A DNA stretch of 64,000 nucleotides. Source: Sphingobacteriaceae bacterium. GTDB lineage: Bacteria; Bacteroidota; Bacteroidia; Sphingobacteriales; Sphingobacteriaceae. The notes below the pieces were generated by a model. It was not told the origin of the DNA, did no database searches, and saw only the letters and a program-made list of their open reading frames with translations. Below, piece after piece: positions 8,932 to 15,999 of this stretch; position 1 is the first letter of the stretch, and each line of letters opens with the position of its first letter. The stretch spans positions 1 through 64,000 of the forward strand of contig CANKAT010000008.1 of NCBI GenBank assembly GCA_947479815.1, given 5' to 3'. The translations under genes were made by a program, and so were the position numbers.

Positions 8932-8959
8932 TTAACATAAACTTAATAGCATTTAACAT
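8932..8959 (+). promoter_or_regulatory. Phased TTAACAT repeats upstream of the beta-helix lipoprotein
   Basis: TTAACAT (8932), TTAATAG (8943, +11) and TTAACAT (8953, +10). The block starts right after the receptor stop codon and ends 41 bp before the TATCTTTG -7 element. It is the same motif, phasing and promoter distance as at the receptor gene. Confidence 0.55.
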
Positions 8960-9000
8960 TTTGATTACGTCGATTTTATAATAAGGTTATTCTCTAGAAA

Positions 9001-9008
9001 TATCTTTG
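9001..9008 (+). promoter_or_regulatory. -7 element TATCTTTG of the lipoprotein promoter
   Basis: TATCTTTG fits TAnnTTTG and lies 27 bp before the ATG. No TTG is present at the -33 distance, as expected for a promoter that needs an activator bound at the phased repeats just upstream. Confidence 0.5.
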
Positions 9009-9035
9009 TGATATAACAAACAAAGAAAATTTAAA

Positions 9036-10478
9036 ATGAAAAAACAAGCAATTTTATTATCCTTAGCTGTTGCAATTTTTACAACAGCTTGTAAAAAAAG
9101 TACAGTTGATGATACTAATGACACTATTATTGTGGCACCCGTTAGTACTACAGTAGAGGTTAAAGTAGATATTACAGCAAACACTACTTGGACTGCAGAT
9201 AAAATATATTTGCTAAAAGGGATCATTAACATTACCAGTGGTGCAACTTTAACAATCCAGCCGGGAACTTTAATAAAAGGAGATAAGGCTACCAAAGGAA
9301 CTATTGTAGTGAATAGAGGAGGTAAAATTCTAGCCATTGGTGCAGTAGATAAACCAATTGTTTTTACCTCTAATCAGGCGGTTGGCGCTCGTGCAGCAGG
9401 TGATTGGGGTGGAATCGTAATATTAGGTAACGCTCCGAATAACCAGGGAACAAATCAGGGTATTGAGGGTATTCCAACAGATGCATCAGGTAAAGCTTCT
9501 TACGGTGGTACTGATCCAGCCGATAATTCAGGAACATTGAAATATGTTCGTATTGAGTTTGCTGGTGTTCCATTATCTCCTGATAATGAAATTAACGGAT
9601 TAACATTAGGTTCAGTTGGTTCAGGTACAACACTTGATTATATTCAGGTAACACGTTCCGGTGATGATGCCTTTGAATTTTTCGGGGGTACAGTTAATGC
9701 TAAACACCTATTAGCAATTGGAACTTTGGATGATGATTTTGACACGGATTTTGGGTATGCAGGTAAAATTCAGTTTGCATTAGCTCAACGCTATTTGACC
9801 ATTGCCGATGTTTCTGGATCAAATGGATTTGAATCTGATAATGATGGGTCAGGTTCTGTGAAAACGCCTTTAACAAGTGCAATATTTAGTAATGTTACCG
9901 TGATTGGCCCTCTTTCATCAGCAAGTATGACTGGATTTAATGCTAATTATCAGCATGCAGTTCAAATTAGAAGAAATTCATCGATCAGTATATTAAACTC
10001 CATATTTACAGGATACACTGAAGGTATTTACATTGACGATTCAAAAGTTGCGGTTGCAAAATCAACTTCAGCTAATTACCTATCAGGAAGCCTTGTTTTT
10101 CAAAACAATCTAGTTTTTGGTACAAACTCTAAGAGTAATGAGGTAAAAGGTGAAAATAAAGCAGATTTTGAAACAGCACTGCGTGCTGCCAATACATTTA
10201 CTGCAGCATCATATGCTGATGCACTTATAACCTCTCCATATAAATACCCTGCAGATATTATTGCTTCCTCATCTGGCAAACAAGGGCTTCCAAATTTTAC
10301 AGGTTTAACTGGCTCAGCTTCTCTAACTGGTGCTCTATTTACCAATGCTAAAGTAACAGACTCATTCTTTGAAAAAGTTGCTTATCGTGGAGCTTTTGAT
10401 ACAGTTGACTGGACTACAGGATGGGCTAACTTTGATCCTCAGGTCCTTCCTTATGATGCTCCAGGTAAGGTAAAATAA
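9036..10478 (+). CDS. Surface lipoprotein with right-handed parallel beta-helix fold
   Basis: A 480-residue lipoprotein: type II signal with a lipobox ending FTTAC (Cys about 19) followed by KK. Repeated short beta-turn text (SGATLTIQPGTLIKGD, RGGKILAIGAVDKPIVFTS) and pectate-lyase-like GDDAFEFFGG runs indicate a right-handed parallel beta-helix. Acidic clusters (DDDFDTDFG, ESDNDGSGS) look like calcium or phosphate-ligand-interacting loops; no catalytic set is obvious. Such proteins are frequently encoded next to TonB receptors without SusD. Here it follows the receptor and shares its repeat block, so it probably acts as that receptor's surface partner. It may also be expressed from its own promoter. 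The gene ends at a clear terminator. Confidence 0.82.
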   Translation: MKKQAILLSLAVAIFTTACKKSTVDDTNDTIIVAPVSTTVEVKVDITANTTWTADKIYLLKGIINITSGATLTIQPGTLIKGDKATKGTIVVNRGGKILAIGAVDKPIVFTSNQAVGARAAGDWGGIVILGNAPNNQGTNQGIEGIPTDASGKASYGGTDPADNSGTLKYVRIEFAGVPLSPDNEINGLTLGSVGSGTTLDYIQVTRSGDDAFEFFGGTVNAKHLLAIGTLDDDFDTDFGYAGKIQFALAQRYLTIADVSGSNGFESDNDGSGSVKTPLTSAIFSNVTVIGPLSSASMTGFNANYQHAVQIRRNSSISILNSIFTGYTEGIYIDDSKVAVAKSTSANYLSGSLVFQNNLVFGTNSKSNEVKGENKADFETALRAANTFTAASYADALITSPYKYPADIIASSSGKQGLPNFTGLTGSASLTGALFTNAKVTDSFFEKVAYRGAFDTVDWTTGWANFDPQVLPYDAPGKVK

Positions 10479-10500
10479 TAATCAACACAACGATATTTGA

Positions 10501-10533
10501 AAGCATCCTGTTCAACCACAGGGTGCTTTTTTT
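10501..10533. terminator. Intrinsic terminator after the lipoprotein gene
   Basis: AAGCATCCTGT (10501-10511) pairs with ACAGGGTGCTT (10518-10528; one G:U pair), with a 6-nt loop and a T7 tail. It lies between convergent genes. Confidence 0.85.
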
Positions 10534-10552
10534 ATATGCTTAGATTTTTTGT

Positions 10553-11767
10553 TTATTGTTTTCCGTTCAAAGGATTATAGCTGTAAACTACTTCGTAATT
10601 TATATGCTGTAGTTGAGCCGAAATTTGTCCGATTCTCAAATCCTGATTTTGTGGTGTTGGCTCACAAACTGAATATTTTGCGCCATTATACATAATCGAT
10701 TTTCCAATTGGTTTGTCAAACTGTACCGCCATACTAATATGAGTAGGGTAGAGCAATGCGATCATCGGGAGGTTATAAATTTCCTTTACCAGATAGAAAA
10801 ATAGTGCTGCACGGTCGTCACAATCACTATATTTAGAGAATAAGGTTTGCTCAGGTGATAAACGCTTCTCTTTTCCAAAATTATTTTCATCATCCTGATA
10901 TAAAAAAGCATAGCGTGTAAATCGCATTAAATAATCAATTCCTTTTTTCTGTCCCATGCTCGATACATTCTTTTTCAGCATCGGAATTAATGAGTGGTAT
11001 GTTTCATGACTTAACGGTATGTTAAAGTAAGACTCAAAATCAACTCCGGGATAATTTTTGAAGATATTTTCAACTTCTGAGTTTAATTTAACTTGGAAGT
11101 GATAGGCTTTTTGTCGGTAGTTGAACTGTATTTCTTTTTCGCTGTAGGATTCAGGCTTAAAATCGGGCATTCGAGTAACTTTATAGGAGAATGCATGTAC
11201 ACCCTCGGCGATAATTACATTAACAGGATAAACTTTGTCCTTTTCAAAATCTACCTTGCCATAATCATGGTAGTTTAAACACATGTACTTTTTGCCTTCT
11301 ATATTCAAAAAGGGTATGTCATTGATGTTTTCATCATTCCTAACATAAAATATCAATCGATTATTCCCGATAGATAATCGGGCATCATACCCTGATTTAC
11401 TGAGTAAAAACCATTTATACAAAGTGTAACGATGGTAATTTTCTGCTTTAGGACTTATCTCTTGGGCAGTTTTGCGTATTAATTGATAGTATATCCAATC
11501 ATTTAATTGGTGTTTTTCTTTATAGGCTAAAAGCGAGGCCAGTAGTGGCTGATAATCACTTTGATTTAGTTTCTTGTAGAAATTTGAGATTGATTCAGGT
11601 GTAAGTTCTTCAGTAAAAGAAATTTTGGAAGTTTCGTTTAACTCAAAATTGAAGGTTCCATTATAAAATTCAATGCTGAAATTATCGGCAAATACATTAA
11701 CAGTTGATAAACAAAATGTGAATATCAATGACAATTTTATGCTGAAAATAGCTATCTGAGACCTCAA
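10553..11767 (-). CDS. Secreted transglutaminase-like cysteine protein
   Basis: A 404-residue exported protein. The signal peptide (1-27, ending NVFA) is only complete when translation starts at the TTG; an in-frame stop lies two codons upstream. The C-terminal part shows a transglutaminase-like triad: Cys in KYSDCDDRAALFF (about 316), His in YPTHISMAVQF (about 344), and an acidic residue in YSVCEPTPQNQDLRIG (about 370). The N-terminal 250 residues match no domain I recognise. Whether it is a protease, transglutaminase or inactive is not decidable here. The region upstream holds 11-bp-phased TTAACAT repeats like those of the TonB receptor, hinting at co-regulation. Confidence 0.7.
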   Translation of the reverse strand: MRSQIAIFSIKLSLIFTFCLSTVNVFADNFSIEFYNGTFNFELNETSKISFTEELTPESISNFYKKLNQSDYQPLLASLLAYKEKHQLNDWIYYQLIRKTAQEISPKAENYHRYTLYKWFLLSKSGYDARLSIGNNRLIFYVRNDENINDIPFLNIEGKKYMCLNYHDYGKVDFEKDKVYPVNVIIAEGVHAFSYKVTRMPDFKPESYSEKEIQFNYRQKAYHFQVKLNSEVENIFKNYPGVDFESYFNIPLSHETYHSLIPMLKKNVSSMGQKKGIDYLMRFTRYAFLYQDDENNFGKEKRLSPEQTLFSKYSDCDDRAALFFYLVKEIYNLPMIALLYPTHISMAVQFDKPIGKSIMYNGAKYSVCEPTPQNQDLRIGQISAQLQHINYEVVYSYNPLNGKQ

Positions 11768-11778
11768 TTTTTAATTAC

Positions 11779-11818
11779 TTAACATTAAATTAACATTAAA
11801 ATTATGTTAAGGTAACAT
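11779..11818. promoter_or_regulatory. Phased TTAACAT repeats upstream of the transglutaminase-like gene
   Basis: TTAACAT (11779), TTAACAT (11790), degenerate ATTATGT (11801) and GTAACAT (11812), all exactly 11 bp apart on the + strand. They end close upstream of the leftward gene starting at 11767. Relative to that gene the units are in the opposite orientation from the other two sites, which weakens the regulatory reading. Confidence 0.45.
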
Positions 11819-11825
11819 AAAATAA

Positions 11826-12020
11826 TTAAACCTGGATATTTTTTCCTAATTTTTTAAGTATTTCATTTGGGATTGTTTCAATATCTAGTATTAGAAATCC
11901 ATCCAAACTATCCGAGAATTTTGGATCAATGTCTAAATTTAATGAACCAACATCTTTCTGAATTTTCAAAAGGCTTAAATGCAATAAGCTTGGAATCTTT
12001 TTAATTAGGACATTATTCAT
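11826..12020 (-). CDS. Small hypothetical protein
   Basis: A 64-residue ORF (ATG start) with plausible Bacteroidota composition and no competing frame: an amphipathic Leu/Ile-rich N-terminal part and an acidic middle (LNLDIDPKFSDSLDG). No signal peptide, membrane segment or known domain. It reads toward the phased repeats and the secreted protein gene. It could be genuine or chance; no family is recognised. Confidence 0.4.
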   Translation of the reverse strand: MNNVLIKKIPSLLHLSLLKIQKDVGSLNLDIDPKFSDSLDGFLILDIETIPNEILKKLGKNIQV

Positions 12021-12209
12021 TAGTTATGAATTTGGCCTAATAAAGTAAATGAGCGATCTCATGTTCAATTTTTCGAGATGCAAAATCCGATATTTACTAT
12101 ATCTTTATGTTAAATCTGTCTCTGTAAAGATCCCCCCAGTGCCGTAATTTCTATCACGGTATTCCAAAGAACAGCTGTTTTTTTTATTGTTTAATACTAA
12201 TTCAAAACA

Positions 12210-13130
12210 ATGCGGGGTTATACAAATTCTATACGATCATTTTTTAATTTTTCTAAAAAAGAGTTGAATGGCATATTCTTTCTTTTTCTGCTTATTCTTA
12301 TCATTCTGGCTGGCCCTTGGTTTTATCGTAAGCTAAGCAAACAGCAGGTTTATGATCTTGAAACATTTAAACTTGAGGCATCTAATTTTAAACATTCAGG
12401 GATTCGGGTTTTTAAATTAAATGAAAAAAAAGAAGCACTCAAGGCAGAATATTTTGAATTTGATCCGAATAGTATTGGCCAAAAGGAATGGAAAAAATTG
12501 GGTTTTTCCATAAAGCAGATCAGGGTAATCAATAATTATATAGCTAAAGGAGGCAAATTCTATAAGAAAGAAGATCTAAAAAAAATTTATTCAATTTCAG
12601 AAACTCAGTATGCTTTGGTGGAACCTTATATCCGCATTGCTGCAACTTATACTTCTAATAAATTTGTAAAGGATGAAAAGCAGGGAAAATCTGCAACATT
12701 TAATAATCGAATTCCTTTGCCACTTCTTGAGCTAAATTCGGCTGATTCATTATCGCTATTAAACGTGCGGGGTATTGGCCCAGCCTTTGCTTCCAGAATT
12801 ATTCGATTCAGAGATCGCTTGGGTGGTTTTTATACCAAGGAGCAACTGAAAGAAGTTTATGGCCTAGACTCGCTTAAATATTCTCAGATTCAAGGGCGGT
12901 TTTCAATTGACGCTGGGCTTATTCAAAAAATAAACCTTAATACAGCAGGCTTTGAACAGCTTAAAAAACATCCCTACTTAACCTATAAACAAATGAATGC
13001 TATTCTTCAATATCGACAGCAGCATGGTTATTTCCAATCAATTGAAGATTTAAATAAGGTAGCTATCTTGAATAAAGAAATAATCCGTAAAATTGAGCCA
13101 TACTTTACATTTTTGCCCCATGATCAGTAA
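12210..13130 (+). CDS. Membrane-anchored helix-hairpin-helix (ComEA-like) protein
   Basis: A 306-residue protein with one N-terminal membrane helix (about 21-40, GIFFLFLLILIILAGPWF) and three tandem HhH-type repeats: around 95-140 (FSIKQIRVINNYIAKGGKFY), 180-240 (LLNVRGIGPAFASRIIRFRD) and 245-305 (NLNTAGFEQLKKHPYLTYKQ). The second is the most canonical, with GIGPAFA. HhH repeats of this type bind DNA non-specifically and ComEA is a DNA-uptake receptor; here the C-terminus should face the periplasm, consistent with a ComEA-like role. Competence in this organism is not shown. Its last 11 bp overlap the start of apt, so the two are translationally coupled. Confidence 0.8.
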   Translation: MRGYTNSIRSFFNFSKKELNGIFFLFLLILIILAGPWFYRKLSKQQVYDLETFKLEASNFKHSGIRVFKLNEKKEALKAEYFEFDPNSIGQKEWKKLGFSIKQIRVINNYIAKGGKFYKKEDLKKIYSISETQYALVEPYIRIAATYTSNKFVKDEKQGKSATFNNRIPLPLLELNSADSLSLLNVRGIGPAFASRIIRFRDRLGGFYTKEQLKEVYGLDSLKYSQIQGRFSIDAGLIQKINLNTAGFEQLKKHPYLTYKQMNAILQYRQQHGYFQSIEDLNKVAILNKEIIRKIEPYFTFLPHDQ

Positions 13131-13650
13131 GGAACTTGATTTTGCTATTCGCGATATAGCCGATTTTCCAAAGCCTGGAATATTATTTAAGGATATAACT
13201 CCCATACTAAAAGACGCTAAATTATGTACATCCGTAATCGATGAGTTTGTTAGGCAATTGAATGGTATCGAAATAGATGTAGTTGCCGGAATTGAGAGCC
13301 GAGGATTTTTATTTGGTTTAATGCTTGCAAACAGATTGAAAATACCATTTGTACCTATTCGCAAAAAGGGAAAACTACCATTTAAGACAGTAGAGGAGCC
13401 TTGTGAATTAGAATATGGCTCAGCTATTCTTGAACTCCATGAAGATGCTATTACACCTGGTCAACGGGTATTGATTCATGATGATCTGCTGGCTACTGGC
13501 GGTACCGTTAGTGCGGCCACCCGACTGGTTCAAAAGCTTGATGGGTTTGTGGCCGCTTATGCTTTTGTAATAAGTCTTGATTTTTTGAATGCCAATGATA
13601 AACTCAAAAAAGTAACTCCCAATATTTTTTCCCTTGTATCTTATAAATGA
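13120..13650 (+). CDS. apt: Adenine phosphoribosyltransferase
   Basis: Converts adenine and PRPP to AMP (purine salvage). The ORF track starts at 13093, but the family N-terminus corresponds to the ATG at 13120 (MISKELDFAIRDIADFPKPG), giving 176 residues, the usual length. Visible: GIESRGFLFG, the PRPP loop VLIHDDLLATGGT (about 118-130), and RKKGKLPFKT upstream of it. The start overlaps the end of the HhH protein gene by 11 bp. Confidence 0.95.
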   Translation: MISKELDFAIRDIADFPKPGILFKDITPILKDAKLCTSVIDEFVRQLNGIEIDVVAGIESRGFLFGLMLANRLKIPFVPIRKKGKLPFKTVEEPCELEYGSAILELHEDAITPGQRVLIHDDLLATGGTVSAATRLVQKLDGFVAAYAFVISLDFLNANDKLKKVTPNIFSLVSYK

Positions 13651-13799
13651 CCAATATCTTGCTACCTGGACACATAATCTCAATCAAATTCTAGCGCTGA
13701 ATTTATGATTAGATGTTTAAGGAGTAAAAATGATTGCTTTGTTAAGCTAGTTATTTAGGGGGCATCTGTTTAAATTAAACCCTGTTCTCATTATTTTTT

Positions 13800-13838
13800 A
13801 TTCCAATATCATTGGAATAAAATTTTATTGTACATTTG
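13800..13838 (+). promoter_or_regulatory. rpsU promoter with overlapping inverted repeat
   Basis: A perfect inverted repeat ATTCCAAT-ATC-ATTGGAAT (13800-13818) overlaps a TTG (13812-13814) placed 16 bp before TACATTTG (13831-13838), a good TAnnTTTG -7 element. The palindrome therefore covers the -33 region and could be an operator. The spacer is slightly short, so the -33 assignment is tentative. Confidence 0.5.
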
Positions 13839-13851
13839 CAATCCAAAACCG

Positions 13852-13860
13852 AAAGGGGGT
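13852..13860 (+). promoter_or_regulatory. Strong Shine-Dalgarno sequence of rpsU
   Basis: AAAGGGGGT can pair over nine bases with the 16S 3' end ACCUCCUUU (one G:U), 11 nt before the ATG. Most genes in the window have only A-rich leaders. In Flavobacterium, bS21 helps hide the anti-SD and rpsU itself keeps an SD for autoregulation; this site fits that model. Confidence 0.65.
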
Positions 13861-13871
13861 ATCTGTATATT

Positions 13872-14063
13872 ATGATCATAATTAATGTAAAAGACGGCGA
13901 ATCATTGGATAAAGCACTTAAGCGCTTTAAAAAGAAATTCGAAAAAACCGGCGTGTTGAGAGAACTTCGCAGCCGTCAGGCCTACGAGAAAAAATCTATC
14001 ACCCGTCGTACGCAAGTTAAAAAAGCTATTTACAAGCAGGGATTAAACATAGAAACTGTTTAA
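13872..14063 (+). CDS. rpsU: 30S ribosomal protein bS21
   Basis: Small-subunit protein near the 16S rRNA 3' end. The ORF track begins at 13836, but the conserved start is MIIINVKDGES at 13872, giving 63 residues as in other Bacteroidota. It is basic throughout (ALKRFKKKFEKTGVLRELRSR). The strong SD just upstream and the promoter palindrome point to special regulation. Followed by a hairpin and xerC. Confidence 0.96.
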   Translation: MIIINVKDGESLDKALKRFKKKFEKTGVLRELRSRQAYEKKSITRRTQVKKAIYKQGLNIETV

Positions 14064-14086
14064 TTTCATTTTAGCATATAATTTCT

Positions 14087-14131
14087 AAAACTATTTGTAT
14101 ATTCAAACTATTGGATGTGCAAATAGTTTTT
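14087..14131 (+). terminator. Hairpin between rpsU and xerC (terminator or attenuator)
   Basis: AAAACTATTTG (14087-14097) pairs with CAAATAGTTTT (14120-14130) as an 11-bp stem with a 22-nt loop and T-rich end. The 3' arm runs right up to the xerC ATG at 14133, so it may limit read-through or sequester the xerC start. Confidence 0.55.
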
Positions 14132-14132
14132 G

Positions 14133-15014
14133 ATGTTTATTGAGCGATTTATACGATACCTGCAATTCGAAAAACGGTTTTCTCCCCATACCGTAACTGC
14201 CTATAAAAATGATCTCGATCAGTTTTCTCAATTTATAGTTTCATTTCAATCTGAATTATTGAATGTTACTCATCAGCATGTACGAACATGGATAGTATCA
14301 TTGATGGATGATGGAATTGAAGCCCGAACAATCAATCGTAAAATATCAAGCCTCCGTTCGTTTTACAAATTTCTTCAACGTGAAGATCTGATTGGAAATA
14401 GTCCAATGATCTATGTTAGAGCTCCTAAGATTCCTAAAAGACTACCTATAGTTATCACTGAACAGAAGATGGATAATCTTCTTGATGCTCAGGATGTATT
14501 TAGCAATGATTTTCAGGGAATACGTGATCGTTTAATAGTAGAGCTCTTATATGGAACCGGAATGCGTCTTTCTGAGCTTGTAAACCTCTCTGACCATGAT
14601 ATAAATGTATATGAGCAACAAATTAAGGTTTTAGGTAAGCGAAATAAGGAAAGGATCATTCCAATCAGTAACTCTTTGACAAAATTGATAGGCGATTATC
14701 AGCTTCATAAATTAAATCAAAATTTTGATACCAAATCATCTGCTTTGATCGTTACTAACCAAGGAAATAAGGTGTACGCAAAATTTGTTTACCGAACAGT
14801 TAATTTAGTTTTATCATTTATTTCAACTCATGATAAAAAAAGTCCGCATATTTTGAGGCATAGTTTCGCAACCTCATTGTTAAACAGAGGAGCAGACTTG
14901 AATGCAATCAAAGAGTTATTAGGTCATTCAAGTTTGGCAGCAACACAGGTTTATACTCACAATTCTGTAGAAAAACTAAAATCAATTTATAAACAGGCTC
15001 ATCCTAAAGCCTAG
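14133..15014 (+). CDS. xerC: Tyrosine recombinase XerC
   Basis: Chromosome-dimer resolution recombinase. The 293 residues comprise an N-terminal SAM-like DNA-binding domain (1-90) and a catalytic domain with the tyrosine-recombinase residues: Arg in GTGMRLSEL (about 148), Lys in VLGKRNKER, the HxLRH motif in PHILRHSFAT (about 238), His in LLGHSS and Tyr in TQVYTH. The ORF-track TTG at 14130 falls in the preceding hairpin; the ATG at 14133 is preferred. Position between rpsU and hpf is the usual backbone location, so this is not a mobile-element integrase. Confidence 0.93.
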   Translation: MFIERFIRYLQFEKRFSPHTVTAYKNDLDQFSQFIVSFQSELLNVTHQHVRTWIVSLMDDGIEARTINRKISSLRSFYKFLQREDLIGNSPMIYVRAPKIPKRLPIVITEQKMDNLLDAQDVFSNDFQGIRDRLIVELLYGTGMRLSELVNLSDHDINVYEQQIKVLGKRNKERIIPISNSLTKLIGDYQLHKLNQNFDTKSSALIVTNQGNKVYAKFVYRTVNLVLSFISTHDKKSPHILRHSFATSLLNRGADLNAIKELLGHSSLAATQVYTHNSVEKLKSIYKQAHPKA

Positions 15015-15095
15015 CGCTAATGAAAAGGGTTGGGAGATTGTGATATTACTACGGATTAAGCTACGATCTTATAAGTGATTAGATTATTTTTTTTT

Positions 15096-15105
15096 AAAGG
15101 GAGGT
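15096..15105 (+). promoter_or_regulatory. Strong Shine-Dalgarno sequence of hpf
   Basis: AAAGGGAGGT lies 3 nt before the ATG (4 nt after the last G). It is an almost perfect anti-SD complement, exceptional among the leaders in this window. Confidence 0.65.
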
Positions 15106-15108
15106 ATT

Positions 15109-15420
15109 ATGAAAATCAGGGTGCAATCAATCCATTTTACAGCTGACGTTAAGTTGTTGGATTTTATTCAGAAGAAGGCAGACAAGCTTGATCAGTTTTT
15201 CGATCAGATTATTAGTGGAGAAGTTTACCTTAAATTAGAAAAAACGGATGATGAAGCAAATAAGATAACTGAAATTAAATTATTGATCCCTGGGAATGAT
15301 CTTTTTGCAAAAGAGCAATGTAAAACTTTTGAAGAAGCAACTGACAAGGCAATGGATTCACTCAAGCGTCAGCTTGATAAACGTAAAGAAAAATTACGAT
15401 TCAATACGAATAATCTTTAG
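15109..15420 (+). CDS. hpf: Ribosome hibernation-promoting factor (short HPF/RaiA type)
   Basis: A 103-residue cytosolic protein of the HPF/YfiA family, which binds the 30S decoding region in stationary phase. Start MKIRVQSIHFTADVKLLDFI and the helix EEATDKAMDSLKRQLDKRKEKL are typical; the C-terminal dimerisation extension of long HPF is absent. The unusual SD right before the ATG suggests that translation depends on anti-SD availability. It is followed by a terminator-like hairpin that separates it from the tRNA-tuf unit. Confidence 0.9.
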   Translation: MKIRVQSIHFTADVKLLDFIQKKADKLDQFFDQIISGEVYLKLEKTDDEANKITEIKLLIPGNDLFAKEQCKTFEEATDKAMDSLKRQLDKRKEKLRFNTNNL

Positions 15421-15487
15421 TTGCTAAGCCTATTGGATGAATATTCATATTTTTTCCAATCATAAAAGCCTAGTATTATTTGCTTTT

Positions 15488-15519
15488 TAGGCAGTCTGAA
15501 TGCCTATCAAATTTTTTTT
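15488..15519 (+). terminator. Probable terminator after hpf
   Basis: TAGGCA (15488-15493) pairs with TGCCTA (15501-15506), with a 7-nt loop and T8 five bases later. The stem is short, so confidence is moderate. Confidence 0.45.
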
Positions 15520-15529
15520 ATAAAAAATT

Positions 15530-15558
15530 TTGTCTAACTCCAAATTTTCGTAGATTTG
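15530..15558 (+). promoter_or_regulatory. Promoter of the tRNA-tuf-secE-rpoBC superoperon
   Basis: TTG (15530-15532), an 18-bp spacer, then TAGATTTG (15551-15558). It lies about 85 bp before the first tRNA and after the hpf terminator, so it is the likely start of the whole unit. Confidence 0.6.
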
Positions 15559-15644
15559 CAGTCCGTTTCAGAGGGGGGTTGTCTTTACAGGTTATCAATC
15601 ACTGAAAGGGTTGTTCTTTTTTTAAGAATAGGTTTAAACATTTT

Positions 15645-15717
<73 letters not shown>

Positions 15718-15727
15718 CAAAAATGTT

Positions 15728-15808
15728 GGGGGGGTTCCAGAGCGGTCAAATGGGACGGACTGTAAATCCGTTACTTCGGTTTCGAAGGTTCGAATCCTTC
15801 CCCCCCCA
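15728..15808 (+). tRNA. tRNA-Tyr (GUA)
   Basis: Acceptor GGGGGGG/CCCCCCC, anticodon stem ACGGA/TCCGT with loop CTGTAAA (GTA), a long class II variable arm (TACTTCGGTTTC region), T-arm GAAGG-TTCGAAT-CCTTC. A seven-G acceptor is striking but fully paired. Confidence 0.97.
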
Positions 15809-15822
15809 CAACCGTAGCCAAT

Positions 15823-15922
15823 TACGAATTGGGGAATTGCAAATTACGAATGAACTGCTTATTCGTAATTCGTAATCCGATAGCTATCGGGCCGTAATTC
15901 TTAATTCGTAATTCGTAATTAA
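15823..15922. repeat. Symmetric heptamer-repeat element E3 (tRNA-Tyr to tRNA-Gly)
   Basis: Right part: tandem ATTCGTA units. Left part: the reverse complement TACGAAT in AATTACGAATT-type copies. AATTACGAAT and ATTCGTAATT form a 10-bp hairpin with a 9-nt loop. The palindrome CCGATAGCTATCGG (15877-15890) interrupts the right arm. The unit differs from E1/E2 but the architecture is the same. Confidence 0.85.
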
Positions 15923-15926
15923 AAAT

Positions 15927-15999
15927 GCGGAAGTAGCTCAGTTGGTAGAGCGATAGCCTTCCAAGCTATAGGTCGCGAGTTCGAACCTCGTCTTCCGCT
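15927..15999 (+). tRNA. tRNA-Gly (UCC)
   Basis: Acceptor GCGGAAG/CTTCCGC, anticodon stem ATAGC/GCTAT with loop CTTCCAA (TCC), T-loop GTTCGAAC. It follows repeat element E3 by four bases. Confidence 0.97.

Noticed and set aside
9370-10345. Minus-strand ORFs within the beta-helix lipoprotein gene
   Set aside because: Shadow frames with His/Gln- or Ala-rich composition created by the real gene's codon use.
12164-12190. AACAGCTGTT palindrome followed by T-run before the HhH gene
   Set aside because: A loopless perfect palindrome cannot form a normal terminator hairpin; too short to claim an operator.
14133-15014. Tyrosine recombinase as sign of an integrated element
   Set aside because: It is the housekeeping XerC in its usual rpsU-xerC-hpf context; no att repeats or cargo genes.
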